Source of the DNA: Emydura subglobosa
Lineage: Eukaryota > Chordata > Testudines > Chelidae
Direction: 5' to 3'
Assembly (NCBI GenBank): GCA_007922225.1
Contig: ML679962.1
Location: forward strand, 32,905,563 to 32,969,562
Length of the DNA: 64,000 nt
The notes beneath the pieces were generated by a model. The model worked only from the letters and a program-made list of their open reading frames with translations, did no database searches and had not been told where the DNA came from. The position numbers and the translations under genes were made by a program. Positions 46,285 to 57,927 of the stretch are shown one piece after another (the stretch's first letter is position 1; the number at the start of each line of letters is the position of its first letter).

Positions 46285-48320
46285 CAGCAACCTTGTGATA
46301 ATTCTGAAACATACAATTCACAGCTCATCCATCACTTCCCCAGGAGCTCAGCCACGTAGCAACATGGGCGATCAGCGGAGCAGTTGCCAAGAGCTGTCAG
46401 AATGATCTCCCACTGCTTTTAGCCACTGACAGATCTGACAGGTACAATTTCTTGTAGCTCTTTTCATTATTGCAGAGTAGAGATGGGCTGGAATGTAACA
46501 TCAAAGCAGCCACCCTTCCCACAAATAATTGTCTCGAAATGGTCACTATACAGTGATCACTCTTAAAGAATGGCTGGCTTCCCCTTGGATAACTAAATAA
46601 GGTTGTGTTAATATCTGTAGCACTGGAAGGAAGGCCAAACACATGGGGGAAAGCTTATTGTGTAACCTAAATCATTATCAGCAACACATTTTTAAGGGAG
46701 ACCATAGCATGATAACGTCAAAGTTTTACTACAGACAGTCCCGGATGGTCCTTTACATGTTAATTTCCAACTTCCATGCTACTGTCACATGATTCAGGAG
46801 ATCACTAACTTTGAGACAGTTTCATTTTGATACTCAAATCCCCTTGACCCCCCCCCTGCAGGCTTTTGTATACTCTGCCTGTATTTTGAGTGAAGTCACA
46901 CTAATCTGGCCCTTCCCTACAAGAACTCCCCTGAATAGCTCACATGTTGTGTACTGCTAGATCCCAGGGAAGAGGCATACTTGAGACAAGTAGCGAATAC
47001 CCAGTAGGAGCATGCACTCAGGATCTGCATTAGGAGATGGAGATCAAACCATTGCACATGGGATTTAGGTAGATGGATAGACAGATTTTAATATATCAAT
47101 AAACCAGCAAATAATCACTCACTTATGATAATAATAAATATAGTGTATTTCAAAGGCACCTGACACCTTAGAATCTGGGGCTAGTTCCTATTATGTTCAT
47201 ATAATTGATTTTCCAGAACTGTTGGGAAAGAAATCAAACCCTTCTCCCAACTCTTCAGATTAAAGCCACCTACAATAAATCCGGTGCGTTGTTTAGAAAA
47301 ACAGCAGGTCTCAGGACCCTTCTGTAGCTCAGTTATTTACTAGAAGGGCTGCTGAAAGATCAGTTTTCTTACGCCCGCTCAAAGGTACAAGACTTGGGCT
47401 CAGCCTGGTAACAGGCTGCAGTGAGCTCCACATCTAAAACCCTCTGCTGAAAATGTCCTGGCCCACCTCCTGTAAATTCATGTCTGGGATCGCTATTGAG
47501 TGATGGAGAGAGAGAGGGGGGTGGTTTCTGGTGTAAACAGGTCCTTGTTTGTTTAATAAGGCTTTACAGACAAGACCAGGATCCTGAAGGGGCGACTGGT
47601 CTGATGTGTTTTCACCCCCTCGGCTCATCTTATTACTTGTTGCAACATAAATATCAAATTCTATGAAAGTTTGGCTTTCTCTACTGATAAAACAGTGGGA
47701 ATCAGCTGCATGCTTCTTACTGCTATGACTCATGGCACACTTGGGCTCACTTCGGCTGGCAGCAGCTGCCTGCCTGGGCCTGCAGCTTCCATTGCATAGC
47801 TTGACTGATCCCACATTGACATTTCTTGTAGTTACTGCAAAGGCCTGAAGTGAATGTCTTTCTTTCAGGGGAATTTCATTCTGGATGTTCTGCTGGCACA
47901 AAAACCAGACTGTTGCAATGCTAAGGCGTAGACCCTTGGCTGAAAGAGCATTGCCTTGCTCTGTGCGACTGTGTGATTCAAACCCAAAGTACATTTTCCA
48001 GGGTAGGACAAATATCCCTCCCTATTCATCTGCAAGGGAATCACACTCAGGTGGCGGAAATGCAAGAAACTCACTCTTACTTCCCAAATAAATATGAAGT
48101 AGGGTTTAGGAGGAATCCTCCATATTTATTAGGGGATAGATGCATTAAGTTATGTATTTTGGAAGCAAGTTTTATTCTTTCTAAATCCATCAGCAATGTA
48201 TTATAGGATTCCTGTCAAGTTAAGTCTTCTGATCCAGCAAAGTTTTACCCATTCGCCCTTTATTTGGCAAAATTTGAAAAGGTGCTTTTGGAAATTTTAT
48301 ATATTCCATGCAAAGAATTA
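46285..48320. other. No recognisable gene; holds the longest open frame of the window
   Basis: The minus frame 47,434-47,994 is 186 codons and is the longest in the window. The translation is of mixed composition (stretches such as RQAAAASRSEPK) with no domain, signal peptide or membrane segment I recognise, and no canonical exon ends were identified. A frame this long has a fair chance of occurring once in 64 kb by accident. Could also belong to a non-coding transcript. The rest of the stretch has only short frames. Confidence 0.3.
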
Positions 48321-48334
48321 TGCAGAGGTGTCCA

Positions 48335-48412
48335 GTTCTTCAAAAGGTACATAGGCTCCCAACTACCACTGATTTCAATGGAAATTAGGAGCTTAAATAA
48401 CTGAGGATTCAG
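48335..48412. repeat. Palindromic element (ATTTCAATGG centre)
   Basis: CTTCAAAAGGTACATAGGC, CACTGATTTCAATGGAAATT, AGGAGCTTAAATAACTGAGG. Relative of the elements at 20.1 and 51.7 kb: same outer AAAGGT... / ...TGAGGAT scheme. Confidence 0.55.
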
Positions 48413-48419
48413 AGACACG

Positions 48420-50085
48420 TATTCCCTTACTACCAAACCATATTAGTTTCTGGTATATAAGCATCCTGTAAACAGAGTAATAACAATGTATTGTTTCTTA
48501 GAATGGCTTGTGTTGTACATTGACAAATCAAAAGCACTTATTTGGACTTCCTTAATAACATGCACGGCTTGCTTCTTATAAAAGGAAAAGATTCCAGGGT
48601 GAGAGAGATCAAACAATCAGTCTAACAAGCAGGCAGACAGCTCCATCCAGTAGGTTACATTCAACAGACAGTGTATTAAGTAAGCAGGTGCAAACTAAGT
48701 AAACAACATTCACCTTTTGATCCCAGCCATTTCCAGCTAACTGAAATACATTAGGTACCTTTTGAGTCAATGAAAGGGACACTGACTTAAGAACCACATT
48801 ACCATTAGAAATGTGTTCACCCTGTATTCTTATAAATAATCCCTATCGTTACTAGAAAAGATGAGCTAAATCATATTACACACACACCACACAACTTTTG
48901 CAGTTTGCTCATTTTGGTGCATTTGGCAGCACTATGTGTGTAGTTCGTGTCACTGTGTTCTTGATGGTTATTTTAACTGTCTCATACTCTGTTCTCCAAG
49001 GAATTCACCTGCATAGTCTTTCCCCAGTCTGCAAGAGGGTGTTCACCTGGAACAGCAGGACCAAAGCTGAAACTGAAAGCAAAATTGAAACAGCAATAGG
49101 TAGGTTTGTGAATGGAAAAAGGGAAGGGGGAGGAGTTAAGGGTGGAAATATATTTGCTTCAGAAACTTCCCAAAAACACCTGTTTCTAATTTTTAAAAAA
49201 TATAAATAAATCAAAATCCAGGCCATATTAGTAAAAAAGGCATTCCATCAGAAAATGGAGGTTTTGGGGTTTTTTAATATTCCAGATAACTGTAAATTTG
49301 ACCCAAGTTTAGAGCTCATTTAAGCCTTTAGTTGCTGAATGAACTCAGTGCAAAAGATGCAGCTAAAACCATTATTTTTAAGTGCTACACAAAATCAGAG
49401 TTTTAGTTAGAATGTGCAAATGTGGAGGGAGACTTCGGATGAGCAGTTGGGAAATATTAGCCGAAGACTACCTCTAAACCCATACCTCCAGTTTTTGCAT
49501 AACCGGAGGTGGAGAATTTGCATTCACCTCCCCAACCCTCATTATTCTCCGGGAAAACCACTTGATTTTTGTTCCAAAAATCCATTCTTCTCTGGCATAT
49601 TGTTCAATTCAGTCCTTGGACTCCCAGGTCTGACATCCTTCACATTTCCCTTCTCAAGAGGCTACATACAATCCCAGCCCACACGAATAGATAAACAATT
49701 CGTTTAATGCAACAGATCCCAAAGATACTGAAACTTAATTCAATAAGGTCTCCCAAGGATACTGTAGGAAATTGCCCTAGGATCCTGGCAAGCAGGGTTG
49801 GTGGACAGAGCTCTGTTAAAAATGATCTGATTCTAGCTAGTTTAGAAAAGATACTGGCTTCTTCCCCTGCTTATGCATTGAATTAACTTTTCTTCATAAC
49901 CCCACTTGTGGATTTTCTAACTTGTCTTTAGGCTCCTCTCTATTACTCCAAACAGATACACAGAGGGGAGAGGAAGAGAAAAGAACAGCAGGAAATAAAA
50001 GAAGTAGGCATTTAATCTCTCTTTTTCATTACTTGTGGGTTTGGGGTTTTTTATGGCCTTACAGGAGCTCGTAGATTGGGGGCCT
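48420..50085. other. No recognisable gene
   Basis: Frames of up to 103 codons (48,898-49,209 plus) show no recognisable domain. Confidence 0.35.
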
Positions 50086-50089
50086 GGCT

Positions 50090-50285
50090 GTGGAAGGTCC
50101 TGTACAAACATATAGAGAGACATAGTCCCTGCCCTAAGAGCTTACAACCTACCTAGATAAATGGAAGTTGAAAACAGATGAAGTGACTTGCCAGGGGTCA
50201 CTCAGCAGTTGACCCAGGAACAGAACCCAGGTATCCTGACCCCCAGTCACCTGCTCTATCCACTAGTTGATACTGCCTCATAGTA
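50090..50285 (-). mobile_element. MIR/CORE-SINE-like element, minus strand
   Basis: Plus strand reads CATAGTCCCTGCCCTAAGAG, CTTACAACC, GAAGTGACTTGCCAGGGG, then GGAACAGAACCCAGG (reverse of a B box GGTTCTGTTCC) and GCTCTATCCACTAGTTGATA (reverse of the A-box region GTGGATAGAGC). One of the best-preserved SINE copies here. Confidence 0.85.
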
Positions 50286-50289
50286 TGCC

Positions 50290-51715
50290 AATTCATATTT
50301 GGACATGCTCAATGACTGCTTTTTCTTTCAATGCCCTCACTGTATCATAAGAATCTTCATTTTCTGTGTGTCAGAGTACTTTAATTAAAGAACACTTTTT
50401 AAAGTAATTTACCATGAACCTTTTGTTTTTTTTAATAGCAGCCAACAGATAAAATAATATGCTTCAGTATCATATCAGCCTAATGTCTGGGGTACAATAA
50501 GCAAATCGGACTCAATCTGCTATAATAAATATTTTACTTTACTGCTGCCTAAAGGCTTTTAAGTGCTTAATATAGACCAGATGTTGAGGCCTTTCCTCTT
50601 AACTGTAAGAGCTAATTCCTCCTCCCCGTGTGTATGCTTTCAAAACCCTGTTTTATTGCACCTGAGAACACCGGACTTCTTTATCAACAGTTTTTCACAA
50701 AGTTGCCATTTAACTAACTGGAATTCCCCCAAACCTTTCAAAACATTCTTCATGTTAACCAAAGGGAATTTTCCTATTAGCTGTGATAGTCTATGCTTCA
50801 TGTTAAGCATGGGGGTTCTCCCATTGACTAAGGTACTTTGCTGCATTGGTGCTTCCTATAAATCTTACTTCTTTTAAAAAAGAGTCCATAAAATTGTATG
50901 AGAAAGCTCCTACAGGAGGCTCCTACCACCATAGCTCACCCAGCTGAATGCTGCTACTCAATACATGGAATGCCTCTCACACTAGACGAGAGAATGAATA
51001 GAAAATTTGCCAGTGAAAGACCATGCAGGCAGCTGAGCAGAGAATAAGGTGTTATTAGGGAGATTAGGTTACTTTACAGAAACAAGTACATAGACTACAA
51101 GGGACTGGCATAGCCAGAGAGGTGGGCAAACAAGAGGCAGCCAGCCCCGGCCAAATTTCCAACAAGCTTCCAACATCCGAAAATAAAACTCTCTCTCCAG
51201 TGAGTTCTCACTGCAGGTTTTTTGGGAAGCCTAATTCTCAGAGAGAATAGTAATAATTTCCGGCAAGAAATGGAAGTTGGTGTCACATTTGTTTACTATC
51301 AGAGCTGGGCAGGCTGGCCAGCCTGCCAAACATGAAGAAAACACACTATTAACAAGAGGAAGATATGGCTGTTGGGAGCGTGTTGATGGCTGTGAAACCA
51401 TAATAGACTCAGCACAAGATGCATCTGCCTGTCCTGTGTTCAAGTCTGGAGAAATGAAAGCTTTCAGACATCTTTATCTAAATGGCTATGAGGGGCAAAT
51501 ATTAGCCAGCTGGCATCAGGCTACTGTCCTACGAGTGACAGTTAGTGAGTGTGTAGGAAATGGACTGGAGCTTGTAAAATCTTAGCAGTTTTCTCTCTTA
51601 AAATACATGTGCCTGAGCTTTTTAATGAGCTGAGATTTTTATTTTTTATAATAAGGCCTGAAAATTAGATTGAACTGACTGTCCTATCAGGACAGGGTAG
51701 CACACACGTAGCAAA
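50290..51715. other. No recognisable gene
   Basis: Frames up to 104 codons on both strands overlap one another (50,563-50,877; 51,277-51,585) and show no known motif. Confidence 0.35.
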
Positions 51716-51717
51716 GG

Positions 51718-51796
51718 CCCATCTTTTCAAAAGGTGTTTAGGTGCTTAACTCCTATCGATTTCAATGGGAGTTAGGCCTTTGTGGATCTGGGCTAA
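51718..51796. repeat. Palindromic element (ATTTCAATGGGAGTTAGG centre)
   Basis: TTTTCAAAAGGTGTTTAGG, CTTAACTCCTATCGATTTC, AATGGGAGTTAGGCC, TTTGTGGATCTGGG. Arms AACTCCTATCG.. and ..CAATGGGAGTT face each other. Same subfamily as 20.1 and 48.3 kb. Confidence 0.6.
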
Positions 51797-51836
51797 AATG
51801 TCAGCAGGTAGATGTAAACGCTAATCTCTTGATGGC

Positions 51837-52437
51837 TGTGATGCAGCTTCACTCACCATGTTGGTGCCTCATGATGGCAGTCTTCAGGATTAGCTCTGCA
51901 GGTCAGTATGCCCTCTCCCGATGGGACCTTGCCCGCCGTCACTTCTACCCCAGCTCATGTCACTCCAAGAACAGGTGCATCCTCTTCATGACACAGTCCT
52001 CTGGCTGTGTCACAATCTGTGCTCCCCCCTTCCAGTGGCAAGTGCTGCAGTCCAATTGTCCTGTCCCTTCCCCAGTGGACACTGCATCCAATTGTCCAGC
52101 CACTTTCCCGTGGCACCAGCACCCTCTTTGCCGTTTCCTCAGGGACTCTGCCTGCAAATCTCAGCTGTCAACCAGGAGCGCTCTCTCTGGCTCCCCCGGT
52201 CCCCGTTAGCAGCACGGCTCTGTCCAGGGTGAGCAGTCCTTCTGCCATCCAGTCCTCTCTTCTTGAGCTCCAGGAAGTAACTGACCATACTCAGCCCTGC
52301 AGCTCTTCTTATATGGGCCTGTCAGGCCCTGATTGGCTGCTCCTCCCAGCCCCTCTCTAATTGGCTGCCTCCTGCTCAGCCTCCCTAAGGCTCTATTAAC
52401 CCCTTAGAGGCCAGTGTGGAGCCAACACTCCATCACA
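51837..52437 (-). mobile_element. LTR (copy C), about 601 bp, probable 5-bp target duplication
   Basis: Starts TGTGATGCAGC and ends CTCCATCACA, flanked by ATGGC on the left (51,832-51,836) and ATGGT on the right (52,438-52,442), a 4-of-5 match. On the minus strand it has two CCAAT boxes and a TATA box. Downstream phrase CTGCAGGGCTGAG is shared in form with copies A and B. No adjoining internal retroelement sequence, so a solo LTR. Frames of up to 155 codons within the LTR (51,742-52,209 plus runs across its left edge) are chance frames in GC-rich sequence. Confidence 0.75.
52308..52364 (-). promoter_or_regulatory. LTR promoter boxes (copy C)
   Basis: Minus strand: CCAAT at the complements of 52,360-52,364 and 52,332-52,336, and a TATA box ATATAAG at the complement of 52,308-52,314. 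The order and spacing match copies A and B, which supports minus as the transcribed strand. Confidence 0.6.
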
Positions 52438-52639
52438 ATGGTATTGTTGCACTGCCAATACTTTAACAAAAGGCTGCCATGAAATTCCCTTCCCTTTACT
52501 CTGGTTCAAACTCCAGGGATGCATGTTGCAAAAAAGGGGCTTGAGGATAAGAGGAGTCTGCTCATTTCAATTTAGCAAATTTTCATGGTCAGACTTTCAT
52601 TGACCCCTGGACTGTTTTGAAATCAGGAGAGTGTCTTTT

Positions 52640-53720
52640 TAGCCATACATATTTTGTATTTATTCGTCATTAATATACAGTGCCCAGGTTCTAACGTGGT
52701 GGACTTATTAATTAGTCAGTAAATAAACAAGCATGTCCTATGTGCAGGAAGGAGCAATATGTCAGTTTAATTGTTATTTTTGATTTACATATGATTCCAT
52801 TGCTCTCTTTGGAGGCAGGCAATGCAAATGAATCCTAAAAAAGGGAGCATATTTTAATTTTGCCTATGTTTCTACAGACTAGAGAATTATTTGGCTTTTT
52901 ATTCTATTCCAGAGATTTTGTTCATGCAGAAAAAATGAGCAATAAAACTCATTAATAAAATATTGACCACCTGTAAGTCCTATACGGTTTTGTTTTGTTA
53001 TTAATATAGACACAAGTAAGCTGCAGCTATTTGCTGAAAATTGCTTTTACTGTAATGGATTTTTGTATGCCTTCTATTTATAAGATCCAACATATTAAAA
53101 TTCTGAAGTGCAATCTATTTACAGTATAGTATTTAATCTCTTCACTAAGTAAAAAAAATGTGTATTCTAGGCTAATGAAAAAAACTGCTGCTTTAACTTT
53201 CTCATCTCAGTCTTGTTGCTGTGGGAATCTGAATAAGTCTTGGAATACTATCTTAAATCAAAAGCTGTCACTTTAATGTCATCACAAGTAAGGAAACATT
53301 AATAAGTTCTTATTTTGCATGCTGTATAGACAAAAACAAAAAAAGAAGTGAATAAAAGATCTTCTATTAGCATAGTCAATCCAAAATTTTAACAGTTTTC
53401 ATTCTGCAATGAAGCAAAATCCTTCTGAATTCCCAATTTTTTCGTGAATTGACAACAGGTAATGAAACAAAAGTAAGACCAACAGCAGCGGGAAAAATAT
53501 AATATGCTTGTTAATATTTTATAATATATTAAAATTGATTAAAACAGATTTTTAAAAACACTGATGTTACATATGCATAGAATATTTTAGTGAAGATTAT
53601 TTTATAGAATCAATTAATTACCTTGCCTAATCAATATGGAGTATTCATTCCAGTTAAATTAATTTACAGATTTAAAAATAAAAGAACAGGTAGGATGTTA
53701 CATCAAACTATGTCTCATTT
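52640..53720. other. Repeat-poor AT-rich block, possible conserved non-coding element
   Basis: About 1.1 kb with no transposon signature and no frame above 60 codons. It contains an octamer ATGCAAAT (52,822-52,829) and several TAAT-type homeodomain core motifs, for example TTATTAATTAG near 52,706 and CAATTAATTAC near 53,611. This composition is typical of developmental enhancers but also occurs in neutral AT-rich DNA. Confidence 0.25.
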
Positions 53721-53894
53721 AATCATAGCTGAACCTTTGCTTTTTCCCTATTCCGCTCATGAACGAAGCACTGAGACACATATTGCCTGTTGAGTTTTAA
53801 CCGTGTGAACAAGAAGGACATTTCAGCCATGCCCTATTAGTGATCATTTCTTATTTATTATATAAAAGCCAACATTGTCAGAAGTGGGAGTCCT

Positions 53895-54080
53895 AGAGTT
53901 AGACAACTAAATTAATATTTAGACATCTAAAGAAGTGGCTGGATTTTCAGTGGTGCTGAAAGACAGAAGCCTACATTGACTTCAGGTAAAGTTGGTGTCT
54001 GCTCAGCACTGGTGAAAATTAGACCACTTTTTTGGGGGTGTTTAAAGAATGATTCAGGAGCCTATCTTCAGGCACAACTT
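53895..54080. repeat. Long palindromic element (TTTTCAGTGGTGCTGA arms)
   Basis: Inner arms GATTTTCAGTGGTGCTGA (from about 53,942) and CAGCACTGGTGAAAATTAG (to about 54,021) are imperfect reverse complements around a centre containing ACATTGACTTCAGG. Outer sequence ATTTAGACATCTAAAGAAG and GGAGCCTATCTTCAGGCAC may extend the symmetry. About 185 bp, non-coding. Confidence 0.6.
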
Positions 54081-54092
54081 TTTTTTTTTTTT
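54079..54092 (+). repeat. T homopolymer, 14 bases
   Basis: Fourteen consecutive T residues, followed within 30 bases by a short GTATATATGTATATAT alternating tract. Confidence 0.95.
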
Positions 54093-54094
54093 AA

Positions 54095-55625
54095 TCTTGG
54101 TCAAAGGTTTGAATGTGTATATATGTATATATTGTACCTTTGGATCTGTGTCCTGAAGGGGGCAACTAGGGGGGCTGGGAGGGGATGTAGGAGTAATTGT
54201 CCTGGATACCTTTTACAATAAACTGTCTTGTGAGTTTAGTCCCGTTAACAATGCTTTATTCTGTTTAAACACAGTTGGTAGGAATGCCTTGCGTCTTCAA
54301 AATGGCCTGTTATGAAACAAGTGTGTTGCAAAAAATGTCAACTACCATAAAATTCCTGGAACAGAGTTGTAATCAAGACCATTGTCTGGTGCAAAGCTTT
54401 TCTCACTGAAGTACAAGAAGGTCAAATTCCATTTAATAACTAAATTTGAGAGAGAAAAATACCTTTTGGGTACCTGGTGACCTTGACAACCCTTTGTGAC
54501 TAATCAACTACCATTTCCCATGCTCCATATTTCTTAGGTGCCAGCATGAACTTGTACTTTACATCACTGCCTATTTTAACCCTTCTAGTTTGTTCGGCTT
54601 ATGTGCAGGCAGTAATGCCACTAATAAATGATCTCTAGAGTCAAAATATCTGATTTCGGGTTAGTATCCCACAGAAAGGATGCTAAGTGGCTTCCAACTA
54701 TTTGTATAAGACACAATGCCTATTGTCAAAATAGCTAGGCTATTTGAGCTGCCCTCACTAAGCATTTTACTTTAATTCTTAGTTGACATAGTTAGCAAAA
54801 TTTTGTGCACAGTTTGACAGCCTTCTACATAACATACAGACAACTACTATGTTTATAAGAGATTGCATCATATCATGTGAAATATAACCTGTCATTAAAC
54901 CCAGTATCATTTGTATCTGACTAGCACATAACAAAAAGAACAAACTTTACTTTTCAAGATAAGCCATTGTTTCTGCAAAGAGCATTATCACACGACTCAT
55001 TTGTAGAAAAAGTAGAAACATATCATCCAGTGCATCAAGATACACCTATAAAGCTGTCCTATAAAGCTGACAATAAATGTTAATACAGTACAGTGTACAG
55101 CCTGTTCTCTGGCAGGATCCCATAATACAGAGTGAAGTGACTTACTGATGGAAACATGTTAGTGCTAACAAATATGAACAGCAGGACTGAGAAGGATGTA
55201 ACGACAGTGCTTTGTTTCATTGCCCTTGACAGGATTTTTAAGGAGTTGGTGCTAATTTTACAGCTGATGTTAAATATTTGTAAATGACAGAACTTAGCGT
55301 ATAGGATTGTCGCATACTCACCTCACCCACTTGAAGTGACTTGTACGACTAAGGAGAACAAAATATAGTCCTCCTGTTGAAACGTCCCCATTTCCAAGTT
55401 CTTCGAATGGCAAAATACAGTGTTTCAGCCCCTCCAGTGACTCTTCAAAACACCTCACTGCTGGCAAGTGTTATTCCAATCACAGCTCCGGCGACAAAAG
55501 AATAGCCATGCATTGGAAAATGAAGCAAAAATACTGCATGGTCAATATTCATAGTTCTATGGGTCCTCTACTTCACTTGATCCAGACACAGAGTTCCCAC
55601 TGAAATGAATGGGACTTGCATGCAC
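54095..55625. other. No recognisable gene
   Basis: Short frames only. ACTGAAATGAATGGGACTTG near 55,600 is a possible palindrome-core remnant. Confidence 0.35.
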
Positions 55626-55629
55626 AGAG

Positions 55630-55790
55630 TAGGTCTATACTGAAGCTGGGAGAAAACCTCCCCCCACACCCCCAGAGTGTGTAGAAAAACTCACACTAGC
55701 AGGACTTGAGCCTAGCACATTAAAAATAGCATGACTGCCCACCCAAGCTGGGAGACTCTTCCAGCTCCCATCCCTAGAGAATTAAATTCA
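55630..55790 (+). mobile_element. hAT-like MITE fragment
   Basis: AGGTCTATACTGAAGCTGGG, CACACTAGCAGGACTTGAGC, CTAGCACATTAAAAATAGCA. The last phrase matches, inverted, GCTAGTTTAAGCTAGC and TACTTTTAGCATGCTAG at 59.13 kb, so two fragments of one family lie in opposite orientations 3.4 kb apart. Confidence 0.5.
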
Positions 55791-55799
55791 CCCCCATGC

Positions 55800-57920
55800 A
55801 GCTGGTTTCCACATGGCCTATGTGGCATGTAAGTCCCATTGTTTGGGCAGCTTAAGTGGCATAGAGAACTTGTGGGGGCCTACTACATGGGGGGGATATT
55901 TCACCCTAAATGAGGGTAGTGTACATATTTATATCATGGGCAGCTCGTCAGGCCAGGCAAGCGAAACACAGCCTCACCGAGAATTCCCCAGAAGCCACAA
56001 GTACATTTGGCATATTCTATTTTTATTTAATTGATCAAGATTTGATTGGATTTAAATGCCAGAACTCTGGAAGCAAAATGCAGCACCAAAGAAAGTTCAA
56101 AGAATGCAGTGCTGCATGAGGCACAAATCTTGGCATAGCTAAAATAGTGCCCAAAAGCTGCCTTTTCACCAGGGCAACTTATAAGGGAGTTGCTGTAGTA
56201 ACCACGAGCACGTGAGGCCATATCAGGATTGTAACAGTTAAGCCTGGGCTACAGGGTGTTTTCAGGGGGCTACATCCTGTGCTTCTCTGTCTCTCTTCCC
56301 TAAGGGGTAGACTCCATGTGTGTCCACAAGAAGCCACCACCACATTCTGAGGTCACCTCAGATTCCTCCCCTTGTCCCGGCTCAGGTGGTAGTAGCAGCA
56401 GCGGCAACTCCAGCCCCCCCAGATCTGCCTGCTGTTTCTTCACTATAAAAAAGGTAATCTTTTTAATAGTTATTGAGTTATGCACTGGGCCATTGTGGAA
56501 ATAACTTGTGATTTGCGCCTTGCCTGTCAAAAGAGGCACAAGCCACCACTGAAATATATATCAAACCCAAATGATCTAGTCCAGAATGAACTTTCCTCAG
56601 TTAGATTCTGTTGTATGTCATGTGGAACCAGCTAATAATCTGAATCCTTCATTCAAATTTTCACCCGTGGCCAGCATTTTAATATCATTTGACTACATAG
56701 CTCAGTACAGCTAGCTGATGTAGGCATCATAGTGCCTTGCATCTTGTTGCTACTGATATTCAGCTGAGGAAGGTGGCGTCAGGATGCCATATTTAATCAG
56801 ACAGCAAATGGAAATGGCAAATGAAAAAAAAATCAAACTATATTATTTTCAGCAATAATACATTATTGGGAATTTGTCTCCATCACAACTCTGAGTTTAC
56901 TGATATATATTTATATAGAACCAAAACCTCCTTGAAGCACCTTAGTATGTTTCATAAATGATTTTCCACACAAATGCACAGGGGAATAATTTTCCACTCT
57001 ACTGTATTGGTTAGTTAGCCATAATCATTGTGAGCCTATACTAGAAAGGTATGTTTCACAAATGACTATGTTTGGAGAAGAGGGCTGGAATGGGAATAGG
57101 AATTGCACATTTACTACCAATACAAACAATGCATCAGGTATTTGCATGTTTATTAATACAAATTTGAAATGAAAATATGAAAGCATTGACAACCTACTTA
57201 TCACCATGGTGAATTTATTCATACGGAAATCAAAAGCAAGTGAAAGTTATTAAAATGTAAATGGCATTTAATACAATCCAGAAACATTTATGGAAAGAAC
57301 TTTACAAAGAGAAAACATAAACTGAGATTGTGTTTTCCTAATAACACCAAGAAAACCGAGAAGCACTTTAAAAAAATCAGTGATAGCTGGTACAGCAAGC
57401 AAGGTATCTCTATTGCAAACAAAAATAAATCAGTCAGTGAAGACCACCTTTCTGCCAGCTCAGTGGTAAATGGTGCCTAAAAATGCTTGTTCATGAAAGG
57501 ATTTTTAAAAAGCATGGGTACCATGATATATAATAGCACAAGCCTCCCGGGGGACCTGATCAAGGAAAGCATACCTGTTCAGGAAGGACACTTAAATACA
57601 TGCTTATGTCCTTTAGGTAAATCTACAGTTGAGCTGTGAGTGTAATTTGAGCTGCTTGGATAGATGTATGCACAGATGTGGCACTAGACCTAGGGAGATT
57701 AAGCAATTGCTTAGAACTCCAAGCAGCTCAAAGGGGCACCAATTTAGTACTATCCCCAATGTACCATTCATCTTATTTAACTTCGACTTTTAACAGGTAC
57801 ATGAGTATGTGTTGTGTCCGTATTTTTTTTTTTTTGGTTTGTAGGAAAAATATAAGTAGAGCTTTTAGGGCATGGCTATGGGACAAGGAGGTCAAGGGCG
57901 GTGGGGGAGGAAATATCCTT
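55800..57920. other. No recognisable gene
   Basis: Short frames only. A 13-base T run lies at 57,823-57,835. Confidence 0.35.
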
Positions 57921-57927
57921 GCATGGA

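Noticed and set aside
50090..50285. Functional tRNA gene from A- and B-box-like motifs
   Set aside because: The motifs belong to a MIR-like SINE; no cloverleaf or anticodon arm can be drawn.
51742..52209. 155-codon plus-strand frame as a gene
   Set aside because: It runs across the left edge of the LTR at 51,837 and uses GC-rich LTR sequence antisense to its promoter; no domain is recognisable.
54079..54092. T run as a reverse-strand poly(A) tail of a processed pseudogene
   Set aside because: No coding-like or transcript-like sequence follows on the minus strand and no target duplication is seen.
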